Assembly (NCBI RefSeq): GCF_003027925.1
Contig: NZ_PYPS01000023.1
Location: forward strand, 1 to 64,000
Source: Micromonospora sp. RP3T
GTDB taxonomy: Bacteria > Actinomycetota > Actinomycetes > Mycobacteriales > Micromonosporaceae
Length of the DNA: 64,000 nt
Reading direction: 5' to 3'
Part shown: positions 54,417 through 62,936 of the stretch, piece after piece
How the letters are laid out: every line of letters begins with the position of its first letter
How positions within the stretch are numbered: position 1 is the stretch's first letter
Made by a program: the position numbers and the translations under genes
The notes under the pieces: model-generated
Databases searched by the model: none
The model's input: only the letters and a program-made list of their open reading frames with translations
What the model was told of the DNA's origin: nothing

Positions 54417-55067
54417 TCAGGCGGTGGCGAACGCGGCCCGGCGTCGTGCGTCGACCTCGGCGGCCAGCTCCGGGGCCCGCTCCCGCGCCTCCGGATGGCC
54501 GCAGGCGGCCAGCCAGTTCGCCAGCATGAGGTGACCGCCCTCGGTCAGCACCGACTCGGGGTGGAACTGGACGCCCTCGACCGGGAGCGTGCGGTGCCGC
54601 ATCGCCATCACCACGCCGGAGGCGGTCCAGCCGGTGACCTCCAGCTCGTCGGGGAGCGTCTCGGGCAGCACGGCGAGCGAGTGGTAGCGGGTGGCGGTGA
54701 ACGGGTCGGGCAGGCCGGCGAGCACGCCGTCGCCGCGGTGGCGCACCTCGGAGGTCTTGCCGTGCAGCAGCTCCGGCGCGCGGGTCACGGTCGCGCCGAA
54801 CGCCGCGCCGATGGCCTGGTGGCCGAGGCAGACGCCGAGGATGGGAAGCCGGTCGGCGTACTCGCGGATCACGTCCAGGCAGATGCCGGCGCGGTCCGGG
54901 CGGCCCGGACCGGGCGACAGCAGGACGCCGACCGCCCCGACCCGGCCCACCTCGGCGACGTCGATCTCGTCGTTGCGGCGGACCTCGCAGTCCGCGCCGA
55001 GCTGGCCGAGATACTGCACGAGGTTGAAGACGAACGAGTCGTGGTTGTCGATCACCAGGACGCGCAT
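54417..55067 (-). CDS. Glutamine amidotransferase subunit TrpG/PabA
   Basis: This 216-aa class I glutamine amidotransferase provides ammonia for anthranilate or aminodeoxychorismate synthase. Motifs: VLVIDNHDSFVFNLVQYL, LLSPGPGRPDRAGI, catalytic Cys in LGVCLGHQAIG, and the His/Glu of GVQFHPESVLTEGG. No chorismate-binding partner is adjacent, a situation also seen in mycobacteria where trpG lies beside pknB. Start ATG 55067 gives the family N terminus; an upstream GTG at 55076 would overlap the preceding stop. Confidence 0.9.
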   Translation of the reverse strand: MRVLVIDNHDSFVFNLVQYLGQLGADCEVRRNDEIDVAEVGRVGAVGVLLSPGPGRPDRAGICLDVIREYADRLPILGVCLGHQAIGAAFGATVTRAPELLHGKTSEVRHRGDGVLAGLPDPFTATRYHSLAVLPETLPDELEVTGWTASGVVMAMRHRTLPVEGVQFHPESVLTEGGHLMLANWLAACGHPEARERAPELAAEVDARRRAAFATA

Positions 55068-55072
55068 CGGGG

Positions 55073-55357
55073 TCACCCGCCCGGGGCGGTGGGCGGGGCG
55101 TTGTTCGTCTCGGTGCTGTAGGGGAGTTCCTCGTCCTGGTCGGGCTGCCCGCTCGGGTCGGTGAGGCCGCCGCCGGGGGCGTCACCGGGCACGCCGGAGT
55201 CCTGCGTGACCTGCACGTCGTCGAAGGGCAGCAGCGGCTCGGCCCACGGGAAGACCACGAACCAGAGCAGGGCCACGGTGGCGGTGGCCAGCAGCACCGA
55301 CCCGACCAGCTTGCCGGGCAGGCCCAGGGGCAGCTTCCGCCAGATCCACGCGTACAC
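55073..55357 (-). CDS. Small single-pass membrane protein next to the sortase
   Basis: This 94-aa protein has an N-terminal cytoplasmic stub (YAWIWRKLPLGLPGK), one TM helix at about 18-40 (LVGSVLLATATVALLWFVVFPWA) and an acidic extracytoplasmic tail (DDVQVTQDSG, DPSGQPDQDEELPYS). It lies 3 bp downstream of the sortase gene and ends within the overlap to trpG, so it is in the leftward operon. It is conserved at this place in related genera as I recall, without a known function. It may assist the sortase or the divisome. Confidence 0.7.
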   Translation of the reverse strand: MYAWIWRKLPLGLPGKLVGSVLLATATVALLWFVVFPWAEPLLPFDDVQVTQDSGVPGDAPGGGLTDPSGQPDQDEELPYSTETNNAPPTAPGG

Positions 55358-55360
55358 GGT

Positions 55361-57136
55361 TCAGCCCTCCAGCTCGGCCGGTCGGCCCGTCGACTTGGCC
55401 TGGGCCCGGTCGAATCGGGCGTGGATGATCAGCCGCTGGTAGTTGTCGAACTTGGGGTTGCAGGTGGTCAGCGTGAGCAGCTTCTCGGTGGCCCGGCCGC
55501 CCGGCTTGCCCGGCACCGGCGCGACCACCTCGACCTGGGACGGCTTGACGATGCGCTGCTGGTAGACCCGGTAGACCAGCCACTCGCCCTTGGTCTCGAC
55601 CACGATGGCGTCGCCGGAGGACAGCTCGTCCAGCCGCCAGAACGTGGACCGGATGCGGTGCCCGGCGACGGAGAAGTTGCCCACCTCGCCGGGCATGGCG
55701 CTGTCCGGGTAGTGGCCCGGGGCGTACCGGATGTCGTCCGGCGTGACGCCCTCGACCACCACCCAGTGCTTGTCGAGCTTCGGGATGTAGAGGCCGGCGA
55801 CCGGCTTGCCCTCGGCCGGCGGTTTCGGTTTCGTGCTCGGGCCGGGGGTCGGGCCGACCGTCGGGTCCGCCGCCCACTCCTGGGCGAGCTGACCGGTCAG
55901 GTCGTTCTGGTGGGCGTCGACGATGACCGACTTGCCCCAGATCTCGTAGCCGGCGAAGAGGAGCACCACCAGGCCGAAGGTGATCAGCAGTTCGCCCGCG
56001 CCACGGACCGCCGTGCGCAGCCGGGAGCCGGTGGTGGGCCGCGTCAGCTCGGAGTAGACGCTTCGGTATCCCTCGCCGGTCTGTTCCGGTCGGAGCTGCA
56101 CCACCCGCTCGCCGCGCCGGGGCCGTGGCGGCTCGGCGGGCGGCTCGCCGTCGTCGCCGCCGGGGTCCGGCGCCGGGGGCACCGCGCCCATCAGGCCGGT
56201 GGCGTCCGACCGGGGGTCGGCCGGTCGGCGGGTGACGGCGGGCAGCACCGCTGTCGCGCCGGGGTCGGCCGGCGGGGCCGGGTCCGGGCCGCGACCGGTC
56301 GGGCCACCCGACCGGGGTACGCCGTGCCGTTCGGGTCCGGCAGCGTGCCGCTCCGGTCCGCCGGGGTGCCGTTCGGGTCCGGCGGCGTGCCGCTCGGGAC
56401 CACTGACGTGTCGCTCGGGTCTGCCGGGGTGCCGCTCGGGTGCGCCGGTGTGCTGCTGGGTTGCGGTGGAGCGCCGCTCGGGCCGGCCGGCCACCGGCGG
56501 GATGAAGTCGGTCGGCTCGTCACCCGGCGCGGCCGGTCGCACGCCCGCACCGGACGCTCTGCCGGCACCGGGCATCCCGCCGGGACGGCCGGCCGGGGCG
56601 TCGGAGGGGTCCAGGCCGGCGCGGCGGCCGTAGGGAGCCTCGGCGGACGGGCGGGAGTGCGCTCCCCGACCCGGCGGGTCGAACCGCCGGGGGTCGGTGG
56701 GAGCCGTCGGACCGGCGTACCGCCGGCTGTCGACGCCGGGCCTCTCCGCGGTTCGGCCGGCCGGCGTACCGCCGGGCGGTGGGGCGCCGAGCCCGTTGCG
56801 GCCTTCCGGCGACCGCCCCTCGGGGGCGGCGGCGGGCCGGCCGGGTCGGCGGGACGGCGGGTACGCCTCGGCGCGCGAGGCAGCGGCGGGCGGGCGGGCC
56901 GCATTGCCCGGCCAGGCCGGCGGTGGGTCGGCGGAGCGGGCGGCCGGCGGGGTGACCGGGCGGGCGGTGGGGCCGCGCCGTGCCGGGGCGGAGTGGGCCG
57001 GGCCGTCGTCCGGCCACGGCAGGTCGACCCGGGCCGGGGCGGGCGCGGGGCGCTCGACCTTCCGGAGGAACGCGGTCGGCTCCTCCGATCCGGCGCGACG
57101 GCGGTCGTCGCGTTCCCGGGGTTCGTCGCCGGTCAC
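55361..57136 (-). CDS. Class E sortase with very long disordered N-terminal region
   Basis: This 591-aa cysteine transpeptidase has a cytoplasmic N region of about 370 residues, Pro/Arg/Gly/Asp-rich, containing six heptads of PERHxxG type (about 230-275). A TM helix at about 372-398 (ELLITFGLVVLLFAGYEIWG) leads to the catalytic domain: LYIPKLDKHWVVVEGV, catalytic His in VAGHRIRS near 492, TLTTCNPKF with Cys near 558, and a conserved Arg near the C terminus. Class E sortases usually join surface proteins with LAXTG-type signals. The N extension is far longer than usual. The stop of DUF881 overlaps the GTG start. Confidence 0.88.
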   Translation of the reverse strand: MTGDEPRERDDRRRAGSEEPTAFLRKVERPAPAPARVDLPWPDDGPAHSAPARRGPTARPVTPPAARSADPPPAWPGNAARPPAAASRAEAYPPSRRPGRPAAAPEGRSPEGRNGLGAPPPGGTPAGRTAERPGVDSRRYAGPTAPTDPRRFDPPGRGAHSRPSAEAPYGRRAGLDPSDAPAGRPGGMPGAGRASGAGVRPAAPGDEPTDFIPPVAGRPERRSTATQQHTGAPERHPGRPERHVSGPERHAAGPERHPGGPERHAAGPERHGVPRSGGPTGRGPDPAPPADPGATAVLPAVTRRPADPRSDATGLMGAVPPAPDPGGDDGEPPAEPPRPRRGERVVQLRPEQTGEGYRSVYSELTRPTTGSRLRTAVRGAGELLITFGLVVLLFAGYEIWGKSVIVDAHQNDLTGQLAQEWAADPTVGPTPGPSTKPKPPAEGKPVAGLYIPKLDKHWVVVEGVTPDDIRYAPGHYPDSAMPGEVGNFSVAGHRIRSTFWRLDELSSGDAIVVETKGEWLVYRVYQQRIVKPSQVEVVAPVPGKPGGRATEKLLTLTTCNPKFDNYQRLIIHARFDRAQAKSTGRPAELEG

Positions 57137-57939
57137 CGGGGCACCGTCGCCGATTGCAGCGCGGTGGAGTCCTCGAACGCCGGCACCGTCACGGTGGAGG
57201 TCTGCTCGCTGTAGCCGAGTTGGTAGTGGTCGGCCACTTCCTTGAACACCCGGACTCCCTCGGACGCGGCGAGCGCCCGCTGGAACTGGGCGGGGTCACC
57301 GATGGCCACGATCTTGAAAGGAGGGGAGTAAACCCGGCCGTGCAGCAGCAGGGTGTTACCGACGCAGCGTACCGCGCTGGTGCTGAGCACGCGGACGTTC
57401 ATGATTGACATGGCCTCCGCGCCTCCGGCCCACAGCGCGTTCACCACCGCCTGCACGTCGCCCTGGTGCACGACCAGGTCGTCGTTGCTCGCGCCCTTGG
57501 GCAGCGGCTGGCCGGGGCCCCAGTCGGCGTCGTTCAGCTCGATCGTGATGCCGCTGCCGGTGAGCGCGGTGAACCCGGCGGCCTGCCGGATCGCGGCGGC
57601 CCGGTCCCGCTGCGTCTTCACCGGCCCGTCGGTGCCGGCCAGCGCCTCGGTCTGCTCCTCGACCTCGTCGCGCAGCCGCGCGGCCTTCGCCTCGCTGGCC
57701 GCGACCTGCTCGCGGCGGTCCTCGATGAGCTGGGTGAGCTGGGGCCGCCGGTCCTCGCGCAGCGGGGTGCCGCCGGCGGTGGTCGCGGTGGTGGTGAACA
57801 GCAGCCCGGCCGCGGCGGCGATCAGCGGTACGCCGATCGACCAGCCGGGGCGGCGCTGGCGTGCCCGCCGGGGCAGCAGACCGGCGACCGCGCGGCGAAG
57901 GACCTTCTGCCAGGAGGCGGCGCCGGACGTGTACTCCAC
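57133..57939 (-). CDS. DUF881-domain membrane protein
   Basis: This 268-aa protein has a TM helix at about 30-50 (SIGVPLIAAAAGLLFTTTATTA), a coiled-coil stretch at about 65-105 (QLIEDRREQVAASEAKAARLRDEVEEQTEAL) and the DUF881 domain at about 115-268 (LTGSGITIELNDADW, VHQGDVQAVVNALWAGGAEAMSIMNVRV, GNTLLLHGRVYSPPF). Family members lie beside division genes in actinobacteria and Bacilli and are held to be extracytoplasmic. GTG 57939 has AAAGGGA upstream. It is divergent from crgA and heads the leftward operon. Confidence 0.9.
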   Translation of the reverse strand: MEYTSGAASWQKVLRRAVAGLLPRRARQRRPGWSIGVPLIAAAAGLLFTTTATTAGGTPLREDRRPQLTQLIEDRREQVAASEAKAARLRDEVEEQTEALAGTDGPVKTQRDRAAAIRQAAGFTALTGSGITIELNDADWGPGQPLPKGASNDDLVVHQGDVQAVVNALWAGGAEAMSIMNVRVLSTSAVRCVGNTLLLHGRVYSPPFKIVAIGDPAQFQRALAASEGVRVFKEVADHYQLGYSEQTSTVTVPAFEDSTALQSATVPR

Positions 57940-58001
57940 CGGGCGTTCCCTTTCCCGTCGTCTCGTTCCGGCCCGCGCCGATGCGAACCGACCTGCTCGA
58001 C

Positions 58002-58023
58002 CCGAAAAGTCCGCTCTTTTCGG
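58002..58023. promoter_or_regulatory. 8-bp perfect hairpin/operator candidate in the DUF881/crgA promoter
   Basis: CCGAAAAG (58002-58009) and CTTTTCGG (58016-58023) frame a 6-nt loop, 63 nt upstream of the DUF881 start. A TAGCGT on the minus strand near 58078 may be the -10 for the leftward operon. In the mRNA leader the hairpin could influence expression; as DNA it could be an operator. Confidence 0.4.
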
Positions 58024-58170
58024 TAACTCCGTGCACCGGCCCGACCCCATTCGTGGCCTGGACGGTCCGTCGGGACTACGCTAGCTGTCGACACATTATT
58101 GGCCATGGACCGTCGCCCCCGCGCCCGGTTGTCAGGCCGGACGAGGTCGTACCCCCCTCTGGAGAGCGTC

Positions 58171-58434
58171 GTGCCCAAGTCTCAGGTCCGCAAGAAGAAG
58201 GTGTACACCCCGCCGACGGACGTCCGTCCGACGGCGACGGCGTCGACGCGCAAGCCTAGCCCGATCTGGCTGCCTGTCACCGCCGTCGCGCTGATCGTGG
58301 TGGGCATCGCCTGGCTGGTGGTCTACTACCTTTCCGAGCAGGCGTATCCGGTCGCCTCGTGGAACTACTGGAACCTCGCGGTGGGCTTCGGCGCGATGGT
58401 CTCCTCGCTGATCCTGCTCTCCCGCTGGCGCTGA
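58171..58434 (+). CDS. crgA: CrgA: cell-division inhibitor/divisome membrane protein
   Basis: This 87-aa protein has a basic N terminus with MPKSQVRKKKVYTPP and two TM helices at about 30-50 (SPIWLPVTAVALIVVGIAWLVVYYL) and 66-84 (WNLAVGFGAMVSSLILLSRW). CrgA recruits PBPs and FtsZ partners to the septum in actinomycetes. GTG 58171 has GGAGAG upstream; ATG further upstream gives a non-family N terminus. It is adjacent to the pknB/DUF881 block as in Streptomyces and Mycobacterium. Confidence 0.92.
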   Translation: MPKSQVRKKKVYTPPTDVRPTATASTRKPSPIWLPVTAVALIVVGIAWLVVYYLSEQAYPVASWNYWNLAVGFGAMVSSLILLSRWR

Positions 58435-58546
58435 CCGGCTGGTTTTCACCTCGCACACGTCACGCCACGCCGCCCCTGCCCGGCGCCTGGGCGCCGGCCC
58501 ACCTAAGGTGTCCGCAGGGCGGCGTGGCCGATGCGAGAAGACTCAC

Positions 58547-58576
58547 GTTACTGCTGAGTAACCTTCCGCGTAGGCT
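58547..58576 (+). promoter_or_regulatory. Operator GTTACT-GCTG-AGTAAC with promoter of the EtfD-like gene
   Basis: GTTACT (58547-58552) and AGTAAC (58557-58562) form a perfect 6-bp inverted repeat with a 4-nt spacer. It overlaps the -35 position (TTACTG, 58548-58553), 17 bp before a TAGGCT -10 (58571-58576). A repressor bound here would block RNA polymerase. The symmetry resembles FadR-type operators of fatty-acid catabolism. Confidence 0.65.
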
Positions 58577-58610
58577 GCACTGACAAGCAGCAGACCGGGA
58601 GGCCAACTCG

Positions 58611-60809
58611 ATGGGCAGCGTCCAGATCGTCACCACGATCCTCGCGGCCGCCATCACCGCGGTGGCGGTGTGGCTTGCGGTACGCGCGGTCATGAAGATG
58701 ACGGCCGTCATCCGGCTCGGGCAGCCCGCGCCCGAGCGGTTCGCCGACAAGGGCGCGCGCACCACCAAGATGCTGGTGGAGACCGCCGGCCACACCCGCA
58801 TGCTCAAGTGGAGTGTGGTCGGGGCCGCCCACTGGTTCGTGATGGTCGGCTTCATCGTGCTGTCGCTGCTGGTGCTGGAGGCCTACTTCGAGGTGGTCTC
58901 GACCGGCGGCGGGCTGCCGATCGTCGGGCACTGGACCGTCTTCGGGCTGGTCACCGAGTGGATCGGCATCCTCGGTCTGGTCGGCATCCTGGTGCTGATG
59001 GCGATCCGGCTGCGCAACCGGCCCAACCGGCCGGAGAACCGCTCCCGCTTCACCGGCTCGACGATGTGGCAGGGCTACTTCGTCGAGTGGGTCGTGCTGC
59101 TGGTCCTGATCTTCGGCTTCGTCATCCGAGGCTTCAAGGTCGCCACCGACCACTTCGAGTACCCGGTCTGGGCCACCCCGCTCAGCCACGCGGTCGGTTC
59201 GGTGCTCCCCGACTGGGAGGCCGGCGTCAGCGTGGCCGCCCTCATCAAGATCGTCATCTCGATGACCTGGCTCATCGTGATCTCGCTGAACGTCACCATG
59301 GGTGTCGCCTGGCACCGCTTCCTGGCCTTCCCCAACATCTTCTTCAAGCGCGATCCGCAGAAGGCGGCCGGCTCCGGCCTGGGCCCGCTGCGGCCGATGA
59401 CGAGCGAGGGCAAGCCGCTCGACTTCGAGGAGGCCGACCCGGAGAAGGACCAGTTCGGTGTGGCCCAGGTCGAGCAGTTCACCTGGAAGGGCCTGCTCGA
59501 CTTCAGCACCTGCACCGAGTGCGGCCGCTGCCAGTCGCAGTGCCCGGCCTGGAACACCGGCAAGCCGCTGTCGCCGAAGCTGCTGGTGCTGAGCCTGCGC
59601 GACCACGCGTACGCCAAGGCGCCCTACCTGCTGGCCGGCGGCGGCAAGGACCTGACCGGCGAGGAGAAGGCCACCGAGGCGCAGCTCGCCCACATGGACG
59701 TGCTGGCCTTGGCCGAGGCCGACCGGCCGCTGATCGGCACCGCCGAGGAAGGCGGCGTCATCGACCCGGACGTGCTCTGGTCCTGCACCACCTGCGGCGC
59801 CTGCGTCGAGCAGTGCCCGGTGGACATCGAGCACGTCGACCACATCGTCGACATGCGCCGCTACCAGGTGCTGATCGAGTCGAGCTTCCCGTCCGAGGCC
59901 GGCGTGATGCTGCGCAACCTGGAGAACAAGGGCAACCCGTGGGGCGCGCCGCAGAACACCCGCGAGGACTGGACCAAGGGGCTCGACTTCGAGGTGCCCC
60001 GGGTCGGCGAGGTCGACGACTTCGAGTACCTCTTCTGGGTCGGCTGCGCCGGCGCGTTCGAGGACCGGGCCAAGAAGACCACCCGGGCGGTCGCCACGCT
60101 GCTGAACGAGGCCGGCGTCAGCTTCGCCATCCTCGGTGAGGGCGAGACCTGCTCCGGTGACCCGGCCCGCCGGATCGGCAACGAGTTCGTGTTCCAGATG
60201 CTCGCCCAGCAGAACGTGGAGACGCTGAACGAGGCGTTCGACGGCCGGGAGAAGAGCAAGCGGAAGATCGTCGCCACCTGCCCGCACTGCTTCAACACGC
60301 TCGGCAACGAGTACGGCCAGCTCGGCGGCGAGTTCGAGGTGGTGCACCACACCCAGCTGCTGGCCCACCTGGTCAGCGCCGGCAAGCTCACGCCGGTGCA
60401 GCCGGTCGACGGTGGCGTCACCTACCACGACCCCTGCTACCTCGGCCGGCACAACCGGATCTTCGCCGCGCCCCGCGAGGTGCTCGGCGACTCGATGCAG
60501 GGCGAGCTGACCGAGATGCCGCGCAACAGCGAGCGCTCCTTCTGCTGCGGCGCCGGTGGCGCCCGGATGTGGATGGAGGAGAAGATCGGCAAGCGGATCA
60601 ACGTGGACCGGGTCGAGGAGGCCATGTCCACCGGCGCGAAGACCATCGCGGTCGGCTGCCCGTTCTGCTCGACGATGCTCAACGACGGGGTGAACGGCAA
60701 GGGCGCCGGCGAGGACGTCGAGGTGGTCGACGTGGCGAGCGTGCTGCTGCGCTCGGTCAAGCCGGAAGCGCCGGCCGGCGAGAAGGAGACCGCGCCGGCG
60801 GCCGGCTGA
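58611..60809 (+). CDS. EtfD-like membrane iron-sulfur oxidoreductase (heterodisulfide-reductase related)
   Basis: This 732-aa protein has an N-terminal membrane part of about five helices (about 4-240: IVTTILAAAITAVAVWLAV, HWFVMVGFIVLSLLVLEAYF, WTVFGLVTEWIGILGLVGIL), then two 4Fe-4S motifs, CTECGRCQSQCP near 300 and CTTCGACVEQCP near 391. Two C-terminal CCG-type domains follow (CPHCFNTLGNEYG, YHDPCYLGRHNR, CCGAGGARMWMEE). The layout is that of mycobacterial EtfD (Rv0338c), which passes electrons from ETF to the quinone pool during beta-oxidation. ATG has GGGAGG 8 nt upstream. The FadR-like operator fits. Confidence 0.85.
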   Translation: MGSVQIVTTILAAAITAVAVWLAVRAVMKMTAVIRLGQPAPERFADKGARTTKMLVETAGHTRMLKWSVVGAAHWFVMVGFIVLSLLVLEAYFEVVSTGGGLPIVGHWTVFGLVTEWIGILGLVGILVLMAIRLRNRPNRPENRSRFTGSTMWQGYFVEWVVLLVLIFGFVIRGFKVATDHFEYPVWATPLSHAVGSVLPDWEAGVSVAALIKIVISMTWLIVISLNVTMGVAWHRFLAFPNIFFKRDPQKAAGSGLGPLRPMTSEGKPLDFEEADPEKDQFGVAQVEQFTWKGLLDFSTCTECGRCQSQCPAWNTGKPLSPKLLVLSLRDHAYAKAPYLLAGGGKDLTGEEKATEAQLAHMDVLALAEADRPLIGTAEEGGVIDPDVLWSCTTCGACVEQCPVDIEHVDHIVDMRRYQVLIESSFPSEAGVMLRNLENKGNPWGAPQNTREDWTKGLDFEVPRVGEVDDFEYLFWVGCAGAFEDRAKKTTRAVATLLNEAGVSFAILGEGETCSGDPARRIGNEFVFQMLAQQNVETLNEAFDGREKSKRKIVATCPHCFNTLGNEYGQLGGEFEVVHHTQLLAHLVSAGKLTPVQPVDGGVTYHDPCYLGRHNRIFAAPREVLGDSMQGELTEMPRNSERSFCCGAGGARMWMEEKIGKRINVDRVEEAMSTGAKTIAVGCPFCSTMLNDGVNGKGAGEDVEVVDVASVLLRSVKPEAPAGEKETAPAAG

Positions 60810-60834
60810 GGCGTACCCCGGCACGAGCCGGACC

Positions 60835-60873
60835 ACGACGGCGGCGGCACCCGGGCGGTGCCGCCGCCGTCGT
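60835..60873. terminator. Bidirectional hairpin between EtfD-like and GPP34 genes
   Basis: A perfect 17-bp stem, ACGACGGCGGCGGCACC (60835-60851) with its complement at 60857-60873, has a 5-nt loop in the convergent gap and is suitable for both directions. Confidence 0.85.
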
Positions 60874-60874
60874 C

Positions 60875-61546
60875 TCAGCTCGCTGTGGTGACCGCGATGG
60901 CGGCCGTGGTGGTGGTCGCGATCATCACCGCCGCCTGCATCTCCTCGATCGCCTTCTTCGTCGCGGCGGAGGCCCAGTCCCCGGCGGCGATCTCGGCCAG
61001 CCGGGCCTTGACCCGCTCCTTCGGCAGCTCGCGGAAGAGCTTCCGGTCCAGACCGACCGCGCCGGTCAGGGTGAGCAGCGCCGCGGTCCGCGCGTCGACC
61101 GGGCCGTCGCCGACCAGCGCGTCCACCATCCGCTGCCGGGCCGCGGTCTCCGCCGCCGGCTCCGCGCCGGTCGGCGAGGGATAGCGGGTACGCGGAAAGA
61201 CCAGCAGCACCCGGTCGGACTCCCGACGCAGCACCCCGGCGTCGACCAGCCCGTCGAGCACCCGGTCCGGCAGCCCTTTGGCCAGCTTGCCGATCCAGTC
61301 CTTCGGCGTGCGGGGCCGCCCGTCCCCGACGGTGGCCAGCGCCTCGTCGAGCAGCGGTACGCCGGTCGGGGTCGGATCGGCCACCACCAGTCGCTTGTCC
61401 GTGACCTCCACCCGGCGGGCCAGCGCCAGCTCCAGCAGCACCGCGCCGGCGAGGCCGTAGTCGAGGTGCGGGCGGCCGAGCCGGTTCGCGCCGGCATCGT
61501 CGTAGGCGAGCAGGACCAGTTCGTCGGTGAGCAGCAGACCGTGCAT
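60875..61546 (-). CDS. GPP34 (GOLPH3)-family protein
   Basis: This 223-aa protein has the GPP34 fold: LLLTDELVLLAYDDAGANRLGRPHLDYGLAGAVLLELALARRVEV at the N terminus, GRPRTPKDWIGKLAKGLPDRVLDGLVDAGVLRRE, then FPRTRYPS and a helical C terminus ending IEEMQAAVMIATTTTAAIAV. In eukaryotes GOLPH3 binds PI4P; bacterial homologues are common in actinomycetes and their role is unknown. Start ATG 61546 is the family start. It is divergent from a CNNM-type transporter. Confidence 0.88.
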   Translation of the reverse strand: MHGLLLTDELVLLAYDDAGANRLGRPHLDYGLAGAVLLELALARRVEVTDKRLVVADPTPTGVPLLDEALATVGDGRPRTPKDWIGKLAKGLPDRVLDGLVDAGVLRRESDRVLLVFPRTRYPSPTGAEPAAETAARQRMVDALVGDGPVDARTAALLTLTGAVGLDRKLFRELPKERVKARLAEIAAGDWASAATKKAIEEMQAAVMIATTTTAAIAVTTAS

Positions 61547-61562
61547 ATCCGCCACGCTACGG

Positions 61563-62936
61563 GTGGCGCGCCATCCCCGCCCGCGTGCCACAATCACGCC
61601 CATCGACGGCCTTTTCGTTCTGACGCTGTTGCCCCTGGTCGGCTTCGTGCTGCTGACCGCGGGCAACGCCTTCTTCGTCGCGGCCGAGTTCGCCCTGGTC
61701 ACGGTGGACCGGGCGGAGATCGACAGGCGGGCCGGCGAGGGGGACGCCCGGGCCGCCACGGTCCGCCGTGCGCTGCGTGACCTGTCCTTCCAGCTCTCCG
61801 GCGCGCAGCTCGGCATCACCATCACCGCGCTGCTCACCGGCTACCTGGCCGAGCCCGCCCTGGCCCGGCTCGTCGCGCCGGTGCTGCGCCCGTTCGGCGG
61901 GGCGGACCACCTCTCCGGCCTGCTCGCCCTGGCGCTGGCCACGCTGCTCTCGATGCTCTTCGGTGAGCTGGTGCCGAAGAACCTCGCGCTGGCCCGGCCG
62001 ATGCCGGCGGCGCTGGCCACCGCCGCGCCGATGCGCGCCTTCTCCCGCACCTTCGGCTGGCTGATCCGGCTGCTCAACGACTCCGCCAACCGGTTGGTCC
62101 GCCGGCTCGGCGTGGAGCCGCAGGAGGAGCTGGCCAGCGCCCGTTCACCGGAGGAGCTGGGGCTGCTGGCCGCGATCTCGGCGCGGGCCGGCGCGCTGCC
62201 ACCGGACACCGCGATGCTGCTGCGACGCACCATCCGGTTCGGCGACAAGCGGGCCGCCGAGGCGATGACCCCCCGGGTGGACGTGATCGCGTTGCGCGCC
62301 ACCGCCTCCGTCGCCGAGCTGCTCGATCTGTCCCGGCGGACCGGCCGCACCCGGTTCCCGGTGTACGAGGAGACGCTCGACCTGGTCACCGGTGTCGTCG
62401 GGGTGCCCGACGCGCTCGGGGTGCCGCTGGCCCGGCGGGCCGCCACCACCGTCGCCTCGGTCGCCCGGGAACCGGTGTACGTGCCGGAGAGCCTGGACCT
62501 GGACGGCGTGCTGGCCGCGCTGAAGGACGCCGGCGCGGACCTGGCCATCGTGGTCGACGAGTACGGAGGCACGGACGGCGTGGTGACCGTGGAGGACCTG
62601 GTCGAGGAGCTGGTCGGGGAGATCGCCGACGAGTTCGATCCGGCTGCGGTGGACGACCTCGGGCCGGCGGAGCTGACCGTGCCGGGCGGGGAACGAACCG
62701 TCCTGGTCGACGGCCTGCTGCGCGCCGACGAGCTGGTCGAGCAGACCGGTTTCCGGCTGCCCGAGGGGCCGTACGAGACGTTGGGCGGGTTCCTGATGGC
62801 CCGCCTCGGGCACATCCCGGTCGCCGGCGAGACGGTCGACGAGGCGGGCTACGAGTTCACCGTGGTGGAGGTGGACCGGCACCGGATCGAGCAGGTCCGC
62901 GTGTTGCGTCCCGAGGAGCCCGAAGACGGTGCCTGA
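61563..62936 (+). CDS. CNNM/CorC-type transporter protein (hemolysin-C family), first copy
   Basis: This protein of about 457 aa has a DUF21/CNNM membrane domain (about 20-200: LLTAGNAFFVAAEFALVTVDRAEID, LSGAQLGITITALLTGYLAEPALARL, LSMLFGELVPKNLALARP), a CBS pair (about 225-345: AMTPRVDVIALRATASVAELLDL, FPVYEETLDLVTGVVGVPDALGV, DEYGGTDGVVTVEDLVEELVGEI) and a CorC_HlyC C-terminal domain. Such proteins export Mg2+ or Co2+. The start is uncertain: no ATG precedes the first helix; GTG 61563 is used, and a start further downstream is possible. The stop overlaps the next start by 8 bp. Confidence 0.85.
   Translation: MARHPRPRATITPIDGLFVLTLLPLVGFVLLTAGNAFFVAAEFALVTVDRAEIDRRAGEGDARAATVRRALRDLSFQLSGAQLGITITALLTGYLAEPALARLVAPVLRPFGGADHLSGLLALALATLLSMLFGELVPKNLALARPMPAALATAAPMRAFSRTFGWLIRLLNDSANRLVRRLGVEPQEELASARSPEELGLLAAISARAGALPPDTAMLLRRTIRFGDKRAAEAMTPRVDVIALRATASVAELLDLSRRTGRTRFPVYEETLDLVTGVVGVPDALGVPLARRAATTVASVAREPVYVPESLDLDGVLAALKDAGADLAIVVDEYGGTDGVVTVEDLVEELVGEIADEFDPAAVDDLGPAELTVPGGERTVLVDGLLRADELVEQTGFRLPEGPYETLGGFLMARLGHIPVAGETVDEAGYEFTVVEVDRHRIEQVRVLRPEEPEDGA

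Noticed and set aside
54417..55067. Carbamoyl-phosphate or CTP synthase amidotransferase identity for the TrpG/PabA gene
   Set aside because: The N-terminal IDNHDSFVFNLVQYL block and length are specific to the TrpG/PabA group.
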